A DNA stretch of 64,000 nt, from contig JAWKVC010000003.1 in NCBI GenBank assembly GCA_041398245.1, positions 124,001 through 188,000 of the forward strand, in the 5' to 3' direction. A program made the position numbers and the translations under genes. This document shows, one piece after another, positions 8,405 through 16,313 of this stretch (positions are counted from its first letter, which is position 1; the number at the start of each line of letters is the position of its first letter). The DNA is from UBA7672 sp041398245 (GTDB taxonomy: Bacteria > Pseudomonadota > Alphaproteobacteria > Caulobacterales > Hyphomonadaceae). Below the pieces are notes generated by a model. The model was given only the letters and a program-made list of their open reading frames with translations. It did no database searches and was not told the origin of the DNA.

Positions 8405-9259
8405 CTACTGTGTGACAGGACGAAGGGTCACGACCACGCGGCGGTTTTGCGCGCGTTTGGCTTCCGTGTCGTCCGGGTAGATCAGCGGCTGCAGTTCGCC
8501 TGCGCCGCCGGTCGCCATGCGCGCCGGCAGGACGCCCTTGCCCTGCAGATAGGCGCGGACAGCGTCAGCGCGTTGCAGCGAAAGCGCGAGGCTCGCCTGT
8601 TCGGACCCTTCAGTCGAATCGTGCCCGATAATGTCTACTGTCGTTTGCGGAAACTGATTGAGCGACTCCGCGATTTTGTCGAGCCACGGGACAAAGGTCT
8701 GTGACAACGCCGCCGATCCCTTGGCGAAGGTAATGTCAGCAGGCATGACCAGGTCGATCGTGTCGCCGACACGCTGTATGCCAATTGCTCCGTTTGGTGC
8801 CGGATTGTCTACATGGATTGGATCAGACGTCGTGGGAGGAGCGACCGGAGTGGGAAACGGGTCGTCATTGTTTCTTGTCCTGGATAGGTCGTCGATGGTC
8901 GAAGCGGAGTCGTTTTCGGCAGTACGGGAAACAGCTGCCAGTCTTTGGCGTGCCTCACTTATGAATTTGCCATTCGGGAAGTCCTCAACGTACCTACCGT
9001 AGCTTTCGAGCGTGTCTTGCGAACGCGCTAAGCGCCACGCAATCTGATCGTCAATGTTGTTGTCGGGGGCGTCCGAGGCAGATGCAACGCGAGCGGAAAC
9101 CATTGAGTCGATGATTTGCATCGTGAGCAGGTAGGTGGATACAAGGGCTATCAAGCCGGATATGCCTACCAGCGCCCAGTTCTTTCGGAATCGCTCATTG
9201 AACAGCAACCCTGAAGAGCAAACAAACAGCAGCGCGTATACAATCTCCAAGACATACAC
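8405..9259 (-). CDS. Inner-membrane-anchored OmpA-domain protein with TPR-like segment
   Basis: 284 residues from a GTG at 9259 with a GGAGGG ribosome site eight bases away. Two N-terminal hydrophobic helices (about 2-20 and 29-48) anchor it to the inner membrane. A segment with the pattern W..A...DTLESYGRYVEDFPNGKFISEARQRL (about 74-108) resembles a single tetratricopeptide-like repeat. The C-terminal OmpA/MotB domain (about 170-284) should bind peptidoglycan. Its stretch from QRVGDTIDLVMPADITFA to the end nearly repeats the domain of the lipoprotein encoded just upstream, so the domain was probably duplicated onto a new anchor. It may tie the inner membrane to the cell wall. Confidence 0.85.
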   Translation of the reverse strand: MYVLEIVYALLFVCSSGLLFNERFRKNWALVGISGLIALVSTYLLTMQIIDSMVSARVASASDAPDNNIDDQIAWRLARSQDTLESYGRYVEDFPNGKFISEARQRLAAVSRTAENDSASTIDDLSRTRNNDDPFPTPVAPPTTSDPIHVDNPAPNGAIGIQRVGDTIDLVMPADITFAKGSAALSQTFVPWLDKIAESLNQFPQTTVDIIGHDSTEGSEQASLALSLQRADAVRAYLQGKGVLPARMATGGAGELQPLIYPDDTEAKRAQNRRVVVTLRPVTQ

Positions 9260-9367
9260 GCTTTTGTCCCTCCGTGCCGCCAGAGTTTACTCTAGTGACC
9301 GACCTGGGCGCAAACTACTCAGCGAGACCCGTTAGGCGCAAGTCAACTGAGACGGATCTGGCCTTCC

Positions 9368-9401
9368 AAACGAGGGGCGCTCCACTGACCGCCCCTCGTT
9401 T
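9368..9401 (-). terminator. Intrinsic terminator after OmpA lipoprotein gene
   Basis: A perfect twelve-base inverted repeat (AAACGAGGGGCG / CGCCCCTCGTTT) with a ten-base loop lies 25 bases past the stop of the minus-strand OmpA lipoprotein gene. The T-tail is short (TTT), but the stem is strong. Confidence 0.7.
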
Positions 9402-9426
9402 GATGCTTGGCCTTCACGAACGGGAT

Positions 9427-10098
9427 CTAAACAACGGGACGCAGCGTGATGGTGACGCGGCGGTTTTGTGCACGCTTGGCTTCGGTGTCGTCGGGATAGA
9501 CGACAAGGCCTTCGCGCGCTTCGCCGACCCCACCCGTTGCCATACGCTCAACCCTCTTGCCGTCAACATTGTTGACACCCCTGCTCGCGAGGTAGTCACG
9601 CACCGCGTTGGCTCGCTGCAGCGACAGCGTGAGGTTGGTCTGTTCCGAGCCCTCGGTCGACGCGTAGCCGACGATGTCGATCGTTGTCTGTGGGTACTGG
9701 TTCAACGACTCCGCAACCTTGTCGAGCCACGGAGTGAACGAGGGCGACAGCGCCGCCGAGCCTTGGGCGAAAGTGATGTCCGCTGGCATGACCAGCTGGA
9801 TCGTGTCGCCGACACGTTGCAGGCCGATGCCGCTTTCCATCGTCTTGCGTTTCAGGTCTTCTTCCTGGCCGTCCATGTAGCGGCCGATGGCGCCGCCCGC
9901 GAGGGCGCCGACGGCTGCGCCGACAGCGGCGTTGCGTCCGTCATTGCCGCCGGCGAAGACGCCGCCGATGCCGCCCACGATGGCGCCGATCGCGGCGCCG
10001 GTTGCAGTACGCCCGTAGATCGGCTGACCGGTTAGCGGGTCAGTCGCGCAGGCCGTCACGGCGAGTGCAGACGCCGTGAGTACAAGAATACGCTTCAT
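9427..10098 (-). CDS. OmpA-family outer-membrane lipoprotein with glycine zipper (YiaD/Pal-like)
   Basis: 223 residues from the ATG at 10098, preceded by GGGAGA. The signal peptide ends in a lipobox with the acylated residue C17 (AVTAC). Residues about 30-75 form a glycine-zipper segment (GAAIGAIVGGIGGVF, then GAAVGALAGGAIG), as in YiaD-like lipoproteins. The OmpA domain (about 100-223) includes the NFQ-like TIDIVGYASTEGSEQTN motif and the RVTITL end. It probably bridges the outer membrane and peptidoglycan. It is transcribed ahead of the inner-membrane OmpA protein, but a terminator lies between them, so they need not be one operon. Confidence 0.9.
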   Translation of the reverse strand: MKRILVLTASALAVTACATDPLTGQPIYGRTATGAAIGAIVGGIGGVFAGGNDGRNAAVGAAVGALAGGAIGRYMDGQEEDLKRKTMESGIGLQRVGDTIQLVMPADITFAQGSAALSPSFTPWLDKVAESLNQYPQTTIDIVGYASTEGSEQTNLTLSLQRANAVRDYLASRGVNNVDGKRVERMATGGVGEAREGLVVYPDDTEAKRAQNRRVTITLRPVV

Positions 10099-10382
10099 CG
10101 AAGTCTCCCTTTGAAACAGTCCGAATCGACGAGCACGCCGGTTCGCGCCGAGCTTATCGGCGGCGATCAGGGCACAAACGCGGCCCCAAAGGAACGGTTG
10201 CGCCGTGATTGGTTCATTGCGCATTCATTAGGGAAAGCAACCGCCAGAGACCCTGCGGTAGCTGTGGAGCAAAGAATAATTCACACGCTGAACAATTCCA
10301 CCTTTGCGGCTTTTGAGGCACAGTTCGGCCGATGTGCGCCGGAGTGGGACGGGGGGGTGCGCGACCATTTGCGGGCATACGG

Positions 10383-11468
10383 ATGGGATATGTTCTCATC
10401 GGAGCGGAAGCGAGCCAGTTCTCGGCAAAGGCGCGCGCCTGCCTTCGCTGGAAAGGCGTGGATGTCGCGGAGCGCGACGCGACGCCTGAAGTCTATCGCG
10501 ATGTAATCGAACCCCGCATTGGTTATGCGGTTATTCCTGTCCTGCTGACGCCTGACGAACAGATCGTTCAGGACAGCGCCGAAATCATCGATCATATCGA
10601 TGCGGCAACGCCCGGGCCTTCGGCCCATCCCCCAACGCCGCTCCAGGAATTCGTTTCGCGCCTGATCGAACTCTATGCGGACGAATGGCTGGTGATTGCG
10701 GGGCTGCATTATCGCTGGGCGTACAATGACGCCTGGATGGTCAGCGAATTCGGGCGCACCGCCGCGCCAAATGCGACGCCGCAGGAGCAGGCCGCCATCG
10801 GCGAGGTGCTGGCCGCGCCGGCGCGCGAGCGCGCCTCACGCGTCGGCGTCAGCGAGGATACGGCCTCGGGCATCGAGGCGCATTATGAGGGCTTCCTTGC
10901 GGACTTCTCCGAACATCTGCGCCGCCAGCCCTTCGTTCTCGGCGGCCGTCCGTCGCTGGCGGATTTCGCGCTCTATGGCGTGCTGCAGGCCGTGTTGCTG
11001 CGCGATCCGGAGTCCGGCGCCCACATGCGCCGGCTCGCGCCGGCTGTCGTAGCGTGGATCGGGCGTGTGGAAGCGGCCCGCGCGGGGCAGGGCGACCTTT
11101 TGCCCGAGGATGAAATCCCCGCCACGCTGCTGCCGATCCTGAAGCGGCAGGTCAGTGAGCAGTTTCCCGTGCTGGCGGACAGCGCCCGCGCGCTCGAAGC
11201 GTGGAGCGCGGCGCAGCCGAGCGGCGCGCGGATCAAGCGGCAGCTCGGGACTCACGAGTTCATGATCGGCGGGCGATGGGGGCAGCGCAGCATCTTCACC
11301 TTCCCACTCTGGCGTCTGCAACGCATCCAGGACCACTACAAGGCGATGGAAGAGGATGACCGGCAACGGGCGGACCAGTTGCTGGCGTCGGTCGGCGGCC
11401 GGGGACTGATGGATCTGCGGATTCCGGTGCGGATTGCGCGCCGGGATTTCCGGCTTGTAATCGCCTGA
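10383..11468 (+). CDS. Glutathione S-transferase family protein with extended C-terminus
   Basis: 361 residues from the ATG at 10383; an earlier in-frame ATG at 10332 is possible. The N-terminal thioredoxin-like domain starts at once (VLIGAEASQFSAKARACLRWKG, then a VIPVLLTPDE cis-Pro segment and QDSAEIIDHID, the usual glutathione-contact region). The all-helical GST domain follows to about residue 235, with the RPSLADFALYG motif. About 120 further residues have no domain I recognise. Typical GSTs are 200-230 residues, so this tail is unusual. Substrate unknown. Confidence 0.8.
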   Translation: MGYVLIGAEASQFSAKARACLRWKGVDVAERDATPEVYRDVIEPRIGYAVIPVLLTPDEQIVQDSAEIIDHIDAATPGPSAHPPTPLQEFVSRLIELYADEWLVIAGLHYRWAYNDAWMVSEFGRTAAPNATPQEQAAIGEVLAAPARERASRVGVSEDTASGIEAHYEGFLADFSEHLRRQPFVLGGRPSLADFALYGVLQAVLLRDPESGAHMRRLAPAVVAWIGRVEAARAGQGDLLPEDEIPATLLPILKRQVSEQFPVLADSARALEAWSAAQPSGARIKRQLGTHEFMIGGRWGQRSIFTFPLWRLQRIQDHYKAMEEDDRQRADQLLASVGGRGLMDLRIPVRIARRDFRLVIA

Positions 11469-11655
11469 TCGGTTCCAAAAGCACGGACGTCTCGGGAAAC
11501 CGGAACCTAATCAGGCGTTTGCCGCCAAAATCTGAAGTTGCGCCGCTCCGCGAAGCGCATTGCCGACGGGGCTCCTCACGCATTGCGGAAGTGCTAGTGT
11601 CGCGAGACTCAGTTGCCGAGGGACGCGGCCTCTGCCGCTTCATGCGGAGTTGTGT

Positions 11656-12549
11656 ATGTCGAGACTGGCCGGAGGATTTGCACATCCTGCCGCCGCAATC
11701 CTGCGGGTCGCGGCGCTTGGCTGCGCATTGGCCGTCGCTGCATGCGGCGGCGAGGCGCCGCCTGCGCCGGGAACAGAGACGGGCGCCGAAAGCAATGCTG
11801 GCGGCAGCGCGGTGCGGGCAAGCCAGGGCGGAGACGCCGGCCAGACTGCGGGCGGCGTTGCGATCGTGACAGGGCCAACCGGTCCGCTCGATACGTCGGG
11901 CTGGGTGATCCAGCCGCCCTTCTATGGCGTGGGCGATGAACCCTTCTGGCGGCTCGACATTGTCGATGGCTGGTTCTCGTTCAAGCGTTCGGCGATGCGC
12001 GCCATCGATGAGCCGATGGTGCAGCCGACCAAGGATGGCGAGGCTGATGTCTTCCAGAGCGGATCGCTGAAGATCGTTGTCCGGCGGGATGCCTGCATGA
12101 CGGGCGGACAGCCTGCCGAGATCGCAGCTGAAGTTACGTATGATGACATCGCGTATGTCGGCTGTATCTTCCCGGCGCCGGCCGCCAGCGTGGCGACTTC
12201 GCCCGAGGCGACATCGGTGGTTCAGGGAATTGCATCGGTTGATGCGTGCCTCGCCAAGCTTGGCCAGCCGGCGCTCGTGACCGGCATCGCGCCGCGTCAG
12301 GACGGAGCGACCATGTCCGTGGCGTTGCGTGCGCGCAACGGGACAGTCTATGAGTGTGGCGCGGACGCGTCCTCGGGCGAGATTCTCTATCTCGATCCGA
12401 TGGAAGTCGGCGCGCAGGCGCAATGGATGACCCGCATGCGCTTCCTGCGCGACGGCGTTACGGGGACCGCTCCTTGCGAAAAGGGCGAGGAAGTGCGTGC
12501 GGGCGATCAGGTGCTTGGCCGCATGCTTGCGGATTCGTGCCGTTTCTAG
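11656..12549 (+). CDS. Predicted lipoprotein, COG3650-like
   Basis: 297 residues from the ATG at 11656. The hydrophobic signal ends in a lipobox (LAVAACGG), so the mature protein should be lipid-anchored in the periplasm. A low-complexity Gly/Ala/Glu linker is followed by a GVGDEPFWRLDI segment and conserved cysteines (DACMTG, YVGCIFP), a pattern I associate with the uncharacterised COG3650 lipoproteins, some of which carry HslJ/MliC-like parts. The C-terminal third (about 195-297) looks like a second repeat of strands with a cysteine pair. It is convergent with the next gene, nine bases apart. Function unknown. Confidence 0.65.
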   Translation: MSRLAGGFAHPAAAILRVAALGCALAVAACGGEAPPAPGTETGAESNAGGSAVRASQGGDAGQTAGGVAIVTGPTGPLDTSGWVIQPPFYGVGDEPFWRLDIVDGWFSFKRSAMRAIDEPMVQPTKDGEADVFQSGSLKIVVRRDACMTGGQPAEIAAEVTYDDIAYVGCIFPAPAASVATSPEATSVVQGIASVDACLAKLGQPALVTGIAPRQDGATMSVALRARNGTVYECGADASSGEILYLDPMEVGAQAQWMTRMRFLRDGVTGTAPCEKGEEVRAGDQVLGRMLADSCRF

Positions 12550-12558
12550 GCCGCCGGT

Positions 12559-13254
12559 TCAGGTCCAGGGTTTGTAGACGGACGGACCGGGCGCGGGCTC
12601 TTGCGGTTTCGGCGCAGGCTGCGCGGCGGCGGCGAGATCTCGCGCGCTTGTCGATTCCGGCGTCTGCACTGAGCGGGCGCTAAAGCCCCGGATCGCCAGC
12701 AGCGGAGGCGAAGCGGGAGGGGGCGCAGATTCAACTGGCTGGGCGAAGCCTTCGATAGCGCCGAAGGCTGGAGGAGATGCGTCTGGCGTGGGCGCTGGCT
12801 GAGCCTGCCCGGTCGTTTCGGGCTTCGGCGGTTCGGCTGGCGGCGCGGTATGAGGCGAGGGCGGCGCGGATGCGGCGACGGGCGGAGCTTCCGGCTCCGG
12901 ATCGGCATCGGTTTTCGGCGGGGCCGACAGCGACGACAGAATGCGGGCGATCGCCGCCTCGGCGCCGCGCGCGACGCGATGGGCTTTCTCGGCCATTGTG
13001 ACGAGATGCGTGGCATAGGTGCCGTCGCCATCCGGCCAGACCGTGGCGACGAGATCGGCTGCGTTGGCGCGTTCCAGCTCGCGTCCATCGCCGCGCAGCA
13101 GCCGTAGCGTCGGCGGTTCGGCCTCCACTTCCACGACATAGCCTTCCGACTCGAAGCGCGAGGACTGTCGCTCGCCTTCCTTCCACGCAATGTGGCCGGC
13201 GTCGGTCAGTTCGCAGAGTTTGCGAATGAGCTGCTGCGTGGACGGATGGAGCAT
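12559..13254 (-). CDS. Hypothetical protein with proline-rich C-terminal half
   Basis: 231 residues. The N-terminal about 100 residues (LCELTDAGHIAWKEGERQSS, then alternating hydrophobic strands) form a compact basic/acidic domain that I cannot name with confidence. From about residue 110 to the end the protein is dominated by Pro, Ala, Glu and Ser and is probably disordered. There is no signal peptide or membrane segment, so it should be cytoplasmic. The ribosome site is weak. It lies between a lipoprotein (convergent) and vsr (upstream, same strand, 51 bases away), but a functional link with Vsr is not apparent. Confidence 0.6.
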   Translation of the reverse strand: MLHPSTQQLIRKLCELTDAGHIAWKEGERQSSRFESEGYVVEVEAEPPTLRLLRGDGRELERANAADLVATVWPDGDGTYATHLVTMAEKAHRVARGAEAAIARILSSLSAPPKTDADPEPEAPPVAASAPPSPHTAPPAEPPKPETTGQAQPAPTPDASPPAFGAIEGFAQPVESAPPPASPPLLAIRGFSARSVQTPESTSARDLAAAAQPAPKPQEPAPGPSVYKPWT

Positions 13255-13305
13255 TTTCGGGTTCCCAGCTTCCGGGCGTGAAGATGGAAGCGGAGACGGG
13301 GCGGG

Positions 13306-13728
13306 TCAAGTTTGGCGCGCGCGGCCGACCAGGCGCGTGATGCGGCGCGCGAGCGCGGCCGGATCACGCGTTTCGCATTCCCATATCGTGCGCGCTGTCC
13401 AGCCGAGCTTGCGCAACGCTGTCATGGTCGCCTTGTCGCGCGCCATGTTGCGTCCGATCTTGGCCTGCCAGTAGTCGCGGTTGTTCTGGGGCATGCGCGC
13501 GCCGCGCGGGCAGTCATGTCCGTGCCAGAAGCAGCCATGCACGAAGAGGGCGATGCGCCGGGACGGGAAGACAAGGTCGGGCCTGCCAGGCAGATCGCTG
13601 CGATGAAGCCGGAAGCGCAAGCCAAGCGCGTGGGCCGCGCGGCGGACGGCCATTTCAGGTCCGGTGTCGCGCGACTTGACCGCCCGCATCACGGCGGAGC
13701 GTTGTGCAGGATCAAAGACGTCCGTCAT
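13306..13728 (-). CDS. vsr: Very short patch repair (Vsr) DNA mismatch endonuclease
   Basis: 140 residues from the ATG at 13728. Vsr nicks DNA 5' of the T in T:G mismatches produced by deamination of 5-methylcytosine, starting short-patch repair. The catalytic residues fall at the same numbers as in the E. coli enzyme: D51 in LPGRPDLVF, H64 and H69 in FVHGCFWHGHDC; the nearby cysteines C66 and C73 fit the structural zinc site. The N-terminal RSAVMRAVKSRDTGPE segment is also typical. A C5-cytosine methyltransferase lies about 0.8 kb upstream on the same strand, which fits the functional pairing, although two small genes separate them. Confidence 0.95.
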   Translation of the reverse strand: MTDVFDPAQRSAVMRAVKSRDTGPEMAVRRAAHALGLRFRLHRSDLPGRPDLVFPSRRIALFVHGCFWHGHDCPRGARMPQNNRDYWQAKIGRNMARDKATMTALRKLGWTARTIWECETRDPAALARRITRLVGRARQT

Positions 13729-13814
13729 CGGAAGATATCCGTTGGGTAGTTGTCTCTCGCGGCTGACAGCGCGATGCTGACGACTGCGAATCCACCGTGA
13801 AGCGAGGAACGACC

Positions 13815-14039
13815 ATGGCACGCACGACCCATCGTAGCTCGAAGGGCACGAAACTCTACGCTGTCCGCGACAAGAGCGGGAAGTTCAAGGACATCCAGAC
13901 CTACAAGCGCGCCCACGCCGCCGATCTGCGCAAGACCAGCAAGGCCGAGGCTGAAGCCAAGGCCAAGGCGGCGGCCAAGAAGGGCGTGAAGAAGGCGGCC
14001 AAGAAAACGACGGCCAAGAAGGCCGCGAAGAAGAAGTAG
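13815..14039 (+). CDS. Small lysine/alanine-rich histone H1-like protein
   Basis: 74 residues, preceded by GCGAGGAACGACC. Residues 1-40 contain a structured-looking stretch (KLYAVRDKSGKFKDIQTYKRAHAADL). From about residue 41 to the end it is a lysine/alanine tract of KKAAKK-type repeats, as in bacterial histone H1-like proteins. It probably coats nucleic acid nonspecifically. It is divergent from vsr with only 86 bases between start codons and convergent with the next gene. Confidence 0.75.
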   Translation: MARTTHRSSKGTKLYAVRDKSGKFKDIQTYKRAHAADLRKTSKAEAEAKAKAAAKKGVKKAAKKTTAKKAAKKK

Positions 14040-14042
14040 CCC

Positions 14043-14450
14043 TCAGGATGCGCTTGCCGCTTCGTCGTAGCCGGCGAAGCGGTAGGTAACCTGATGCAAC
14101 GGGCCCCAGTCCTTGCGGTAGACCTCGACCTTGATCGGTGCGTCGGTCCGCACCGGGTCGCCGCCCGGAATGTCGAGGAAGACGGTTGCGCCATTGTCGA
14201 AGGCGACCGTCTCGTGATGGTACTGCGAGCCGCGCCGCGTGGTGATCAGGCCGCCATCGTTGACGACATGCGCGAGGACCGTCTCCTCCAATTCCGGCTG
14301 GCTGGAATTGTAGCTGATGCCCCCGACGATTAGGGCCAGCATCACCACGCCGATGGCGATCAGCAGCCGGGCCTCCCACAGATTGCGGAAGAACTCCTTG
14401 CGCTGGGCGCGGCGGATGCGGCGGTCGAGATCGCGCTGGCGGTCGTCCAT
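14043..14450 (-). CDS. Single-pass membrane protein, hypothetical
   Basis: 135 residues from the ATG at 14450, chosen for its strong GGGAGGA ribosome site. The N-terminus is highly charged (about 1-25), followed by one helix (about 27-45, LLIAIGVVMLALIVGGI) and a C-terminal domain rich in beta strands, which should be periplasmic. No family is recognised. The stop lies three bases from the end of the convergent lysine-rich gene. It sits between the C5 methyltransferase and vsr on the same strand and may be co-transcribed with both. Confidence 0.6.
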   Translation of the reverse strand: MDDRQRDLDRRIRRAQRKEFFRNLWEARLLIAIGVVMLALIVGGISYNSSQPELEETVLAHVVNDGGLITTRRGSQYHHETVAFDNGATVFLDIPGGDPVRTDAPIKVEVYRKDWGPLHQVTYRFAGYDEAASAS

Positions 14451-14529
14451 GAGGGTCCTCCCGGAACCGGAAATGTAGGACGGAACGGGCCGCCGCGAAA
14501 TCCTCCGGGGCGCTTTGGCGCAGGGACGG

Positions 14530-15660
14530 TCAAGCGGCCGCCCGGGCTGTCGGTCCGCCGGCAAGCGGGGCAAGCAGGTTCTCGCCCAGCCAGCGTACGA
14601 CCGGAACCGAAACGCCATCGCCCATCACCTTCAGCGCATTGGTCTCGCTGGCGGGGAGACGATAGCTGTCGGGCAGGCCCATGAGGCGGGCGGCCTCACG
14701 CGCCAGCAGGGGGCGCAGGCGGGCGCGGCCGTTTTCGGTCACCAGCAACAGTTGTTTCGACGAACCGCCGGCGGGCGTTCGCAGGCAGCCGGCCAGCCCG
14801 TCATAGCGGATCTCCGCGCGCTGGACGCGCTGGCCGTCCTCGATGCGGATGCGGCGATAGACGGCTCCGGCCTTCCATGCGGGGTCGGCAAGCGCCGCCT
14901 CGACACGCTGGCGATGCAGCGGCGCCATCTGGGAGAGCAGGCGCTGTGTGTCGGCGTCCGAGCGCCAGACGTCGGCCGGCGGGTTACGTTCCAGCAGGGC
15001 GGCGAGATCCGTGTTGCGGCGCGGCGGGTGGGGGATGCGCCACCAGACCCAGGCCATATGCGTTGTGTCCGGCAGGCGGGCGACGGTGGCGCGCAGAGCA
15101 GGCGGATGGAACAGGTCGTCCGGCTGGCCGGCATCGACGCGCGGCGGCAGCTTGCCCTTGTGCGCGACGATGAACAGGCGCTGGCGCGACTGGGGCGAGA
15201 ACAGCGCCGCATCGATCAGCATGGCGCCGACGCGATAGCCGGCATCCGCCAGCGTGGTGAGAAGCGTGGAGAGGTCGCGCCCGCCGTGCGAGGAGATCAG
15301 ACCGGCGACATTCTCGATCACGATGGTTTTAGGCGCGGCGGCGCCCTTTTTCTCGACGATGTTCCAGAAGCCCCAGAACGCGCCGGAGCGCGGCGCATTG
15401 AGGCCGCGGCGGCCGCCGGCCAGCGACAGGTCCTGACAGGGGAAGGACGCCCAGGCGAGATCGGCGGCGGGGATGTCCGCCGAGCGGAGGTTCCAGATGT
15501 CGCCCTCGGCAATGTCGTGGCCCGGATTGTTCGCCCGGTAGGCGGCGCACTTCATCGGGTCGATGTCGTTCGCGAAGGCGCAATCGAACAGACCGTCCAG
15601 TCCGACGCGGGCCATGCCGCCGCCGGCGAAGAATTCGAGGAAATGCGGGCGCGTGGCCAT
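14530..15660 (-). CDS. C5 cytosine DNA methyltransferase (Dcm-like)
   Basis: 376 residues from the ATG at 15660. Motif I FLEFFAGGGMARVGL (residues 7-21) binds AdoMet. Motif IV contains the catalytic P74-C75 in ASFPCQDLSLAG. Motif VI is E116-N117-V118. Motif VIII (FSPQSRQRLFIVA) and the C-terminal motif X-like NALKVMGDGVSVPV are present, so the enzyme looks intact. The target-recognition region, about 200-290, is not diagnostic by eye. It would transfer a methyl group to cytosine C5. No restriction endonuclease is adjacent; Vsr downstream suggests a solitary or repair-coupled role. Confidence 0.93.
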   Translation of the reverse strand: MATRPHFLEFFAGGGMARVGLDGLFDCAFANDIDPMKCAAYRANNPGHDIAEGDIWNLRSADIPAADLAWASFPCQDLSLAGGRRGLNAPRSGAFWGFWNIVEKKGAAAPKTIVIENVAGLISSHGGRDLSTLLTTLADAGYRVGAMLIDAALFSPQSRQRLFIVAHKGKLPPRVDAGQPDDLFHPPALRATVARLPDTTHMAWVWWRIPHPPRRNTDLAALLERNPPADVWRSDADTQRLLSQMAPLHRQRVEAALADPAWKAGAVYRRIRIEDGQRVQRAEIRYDGLAGCLRTPAGGSSKQLLLVTENGRARLRPLLAREAARLMGLPDSYRLPASETNALKVMGDGVSVPVVRWLGENLLAPLAGGPTARAAA

Positions 15661-15776
15661 CGGGCGACATTGCCGCGATTCGGCGCGCCGGGCCTGCGGC
15701 AGAAGCCGCCGGTGTGTCGCCAGCGGACATGACAAGCCTCGGGCCGGCGGCTAAGGTTTTCCGTGAGGGAAGCGAC

Positions 15777-16313
15777 ATGCTGCTTGAGACGCCTATTCGC
15801 CGGCTGGGGCCGGTTGACCACGCGCCGCTGAAGGATGCGGTTACGGGCGCGCAGGCGCAGACCTGGCTGGAAGACGACACGCGCCAGAAATCCTTCGAAC
15901 AGCACAAGCAGACGCAGTCGCTGGTCATGCTGTTCTCGAACACCTGGCCCGATCCAGCGGTGGAGCGCCGGTCCGGGTGGGATCGTATGGCCGCCCCCGC
16001 AAACGCGCTGATGGATAAAATCATCGCCGACCACTACCGGCCGGGTGGAACGGTGATCCGGGCGATGGCGGCGAAGCTGCTGTCGGGCGGGCGGATCGCG
16101 CTGCACAAGGACGCGCATCCGAGCTTTGCGGCGGCCCACCGCATCCATGTGCCGCTGGTCACCACCAGCGATGTCGACTTCGTCATCCGGGGACAGAGCC
16201 ACTATCTGGAAGAGGGCGTCGCCTACGAGGTGAGCAATCTCGATTATCACGCGGTGACCAATCGCGGGCCGGATCGCATTCACTTCATCTTCGACTACGT
16301 TCCGCCGGCGTGA
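15777..16313 (+). CDS. Aspartyl/asparaginyl beta-hydroxylase-like Fe(II)/2-oxoglutarate dioxygenase
   Basis: 178 residues from the ATG at 15777, preceded by GAGGGA. The C-terminal half carries the double-stranded beta-helix signature of the AspH family: H110 in ALHKD, R122-x-H124 in HRIHVPL, then NLDYHAVTNRGPDRIHFIFDY, with H158 as the second metal ligand and R167 for 2-oxoglutarate. The family hydroxylates Asp or Asn in proteins or free amino acids. No signal peptide is visible, so it is cytoplasmic. The stop overlaps a GTG start of the beta-propeller gene, suggesting tight coupling, with that protein a possible substrate or partner. It is divergent from the DNA methyltransferase. Confidence 0.8.
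   Translation: MLLETPIRRLGPVDHAPLKDAVTGAQAQTWLEDDTRQKSFEQHKQTQSLVMLFSNTWPDPAVERRSGWDRMAAPANALMDKIIADHYRPGGTVIRAMAAKLLSGGRIALHKDAHPSFAAAHRIHVPLVTTSDVDFVIRGQSHYLEEGVAYEVSNLDYHAVTNRGPDRIHFIFDYVPPA

Noticed and set aside
11471..11515. Hairpin GGTTCC / GGAACC after the GST gene as a terminator
   Set aside because: The stem is short, the loop is long and no T-tail follows.
13306..15660. A restriction-modification system
   Set aside because: No restriction endonuclease gene is adjacent; the methyltransferase and Vsr fit a solitary, repair-coupled pair.
14515..15732. Long open frame on the plus strand over the methyltransferase
   Set aside because: It has no protein family features and is opposite an intact methyltransferase with all motifs; high GC makes such antisense frames common.
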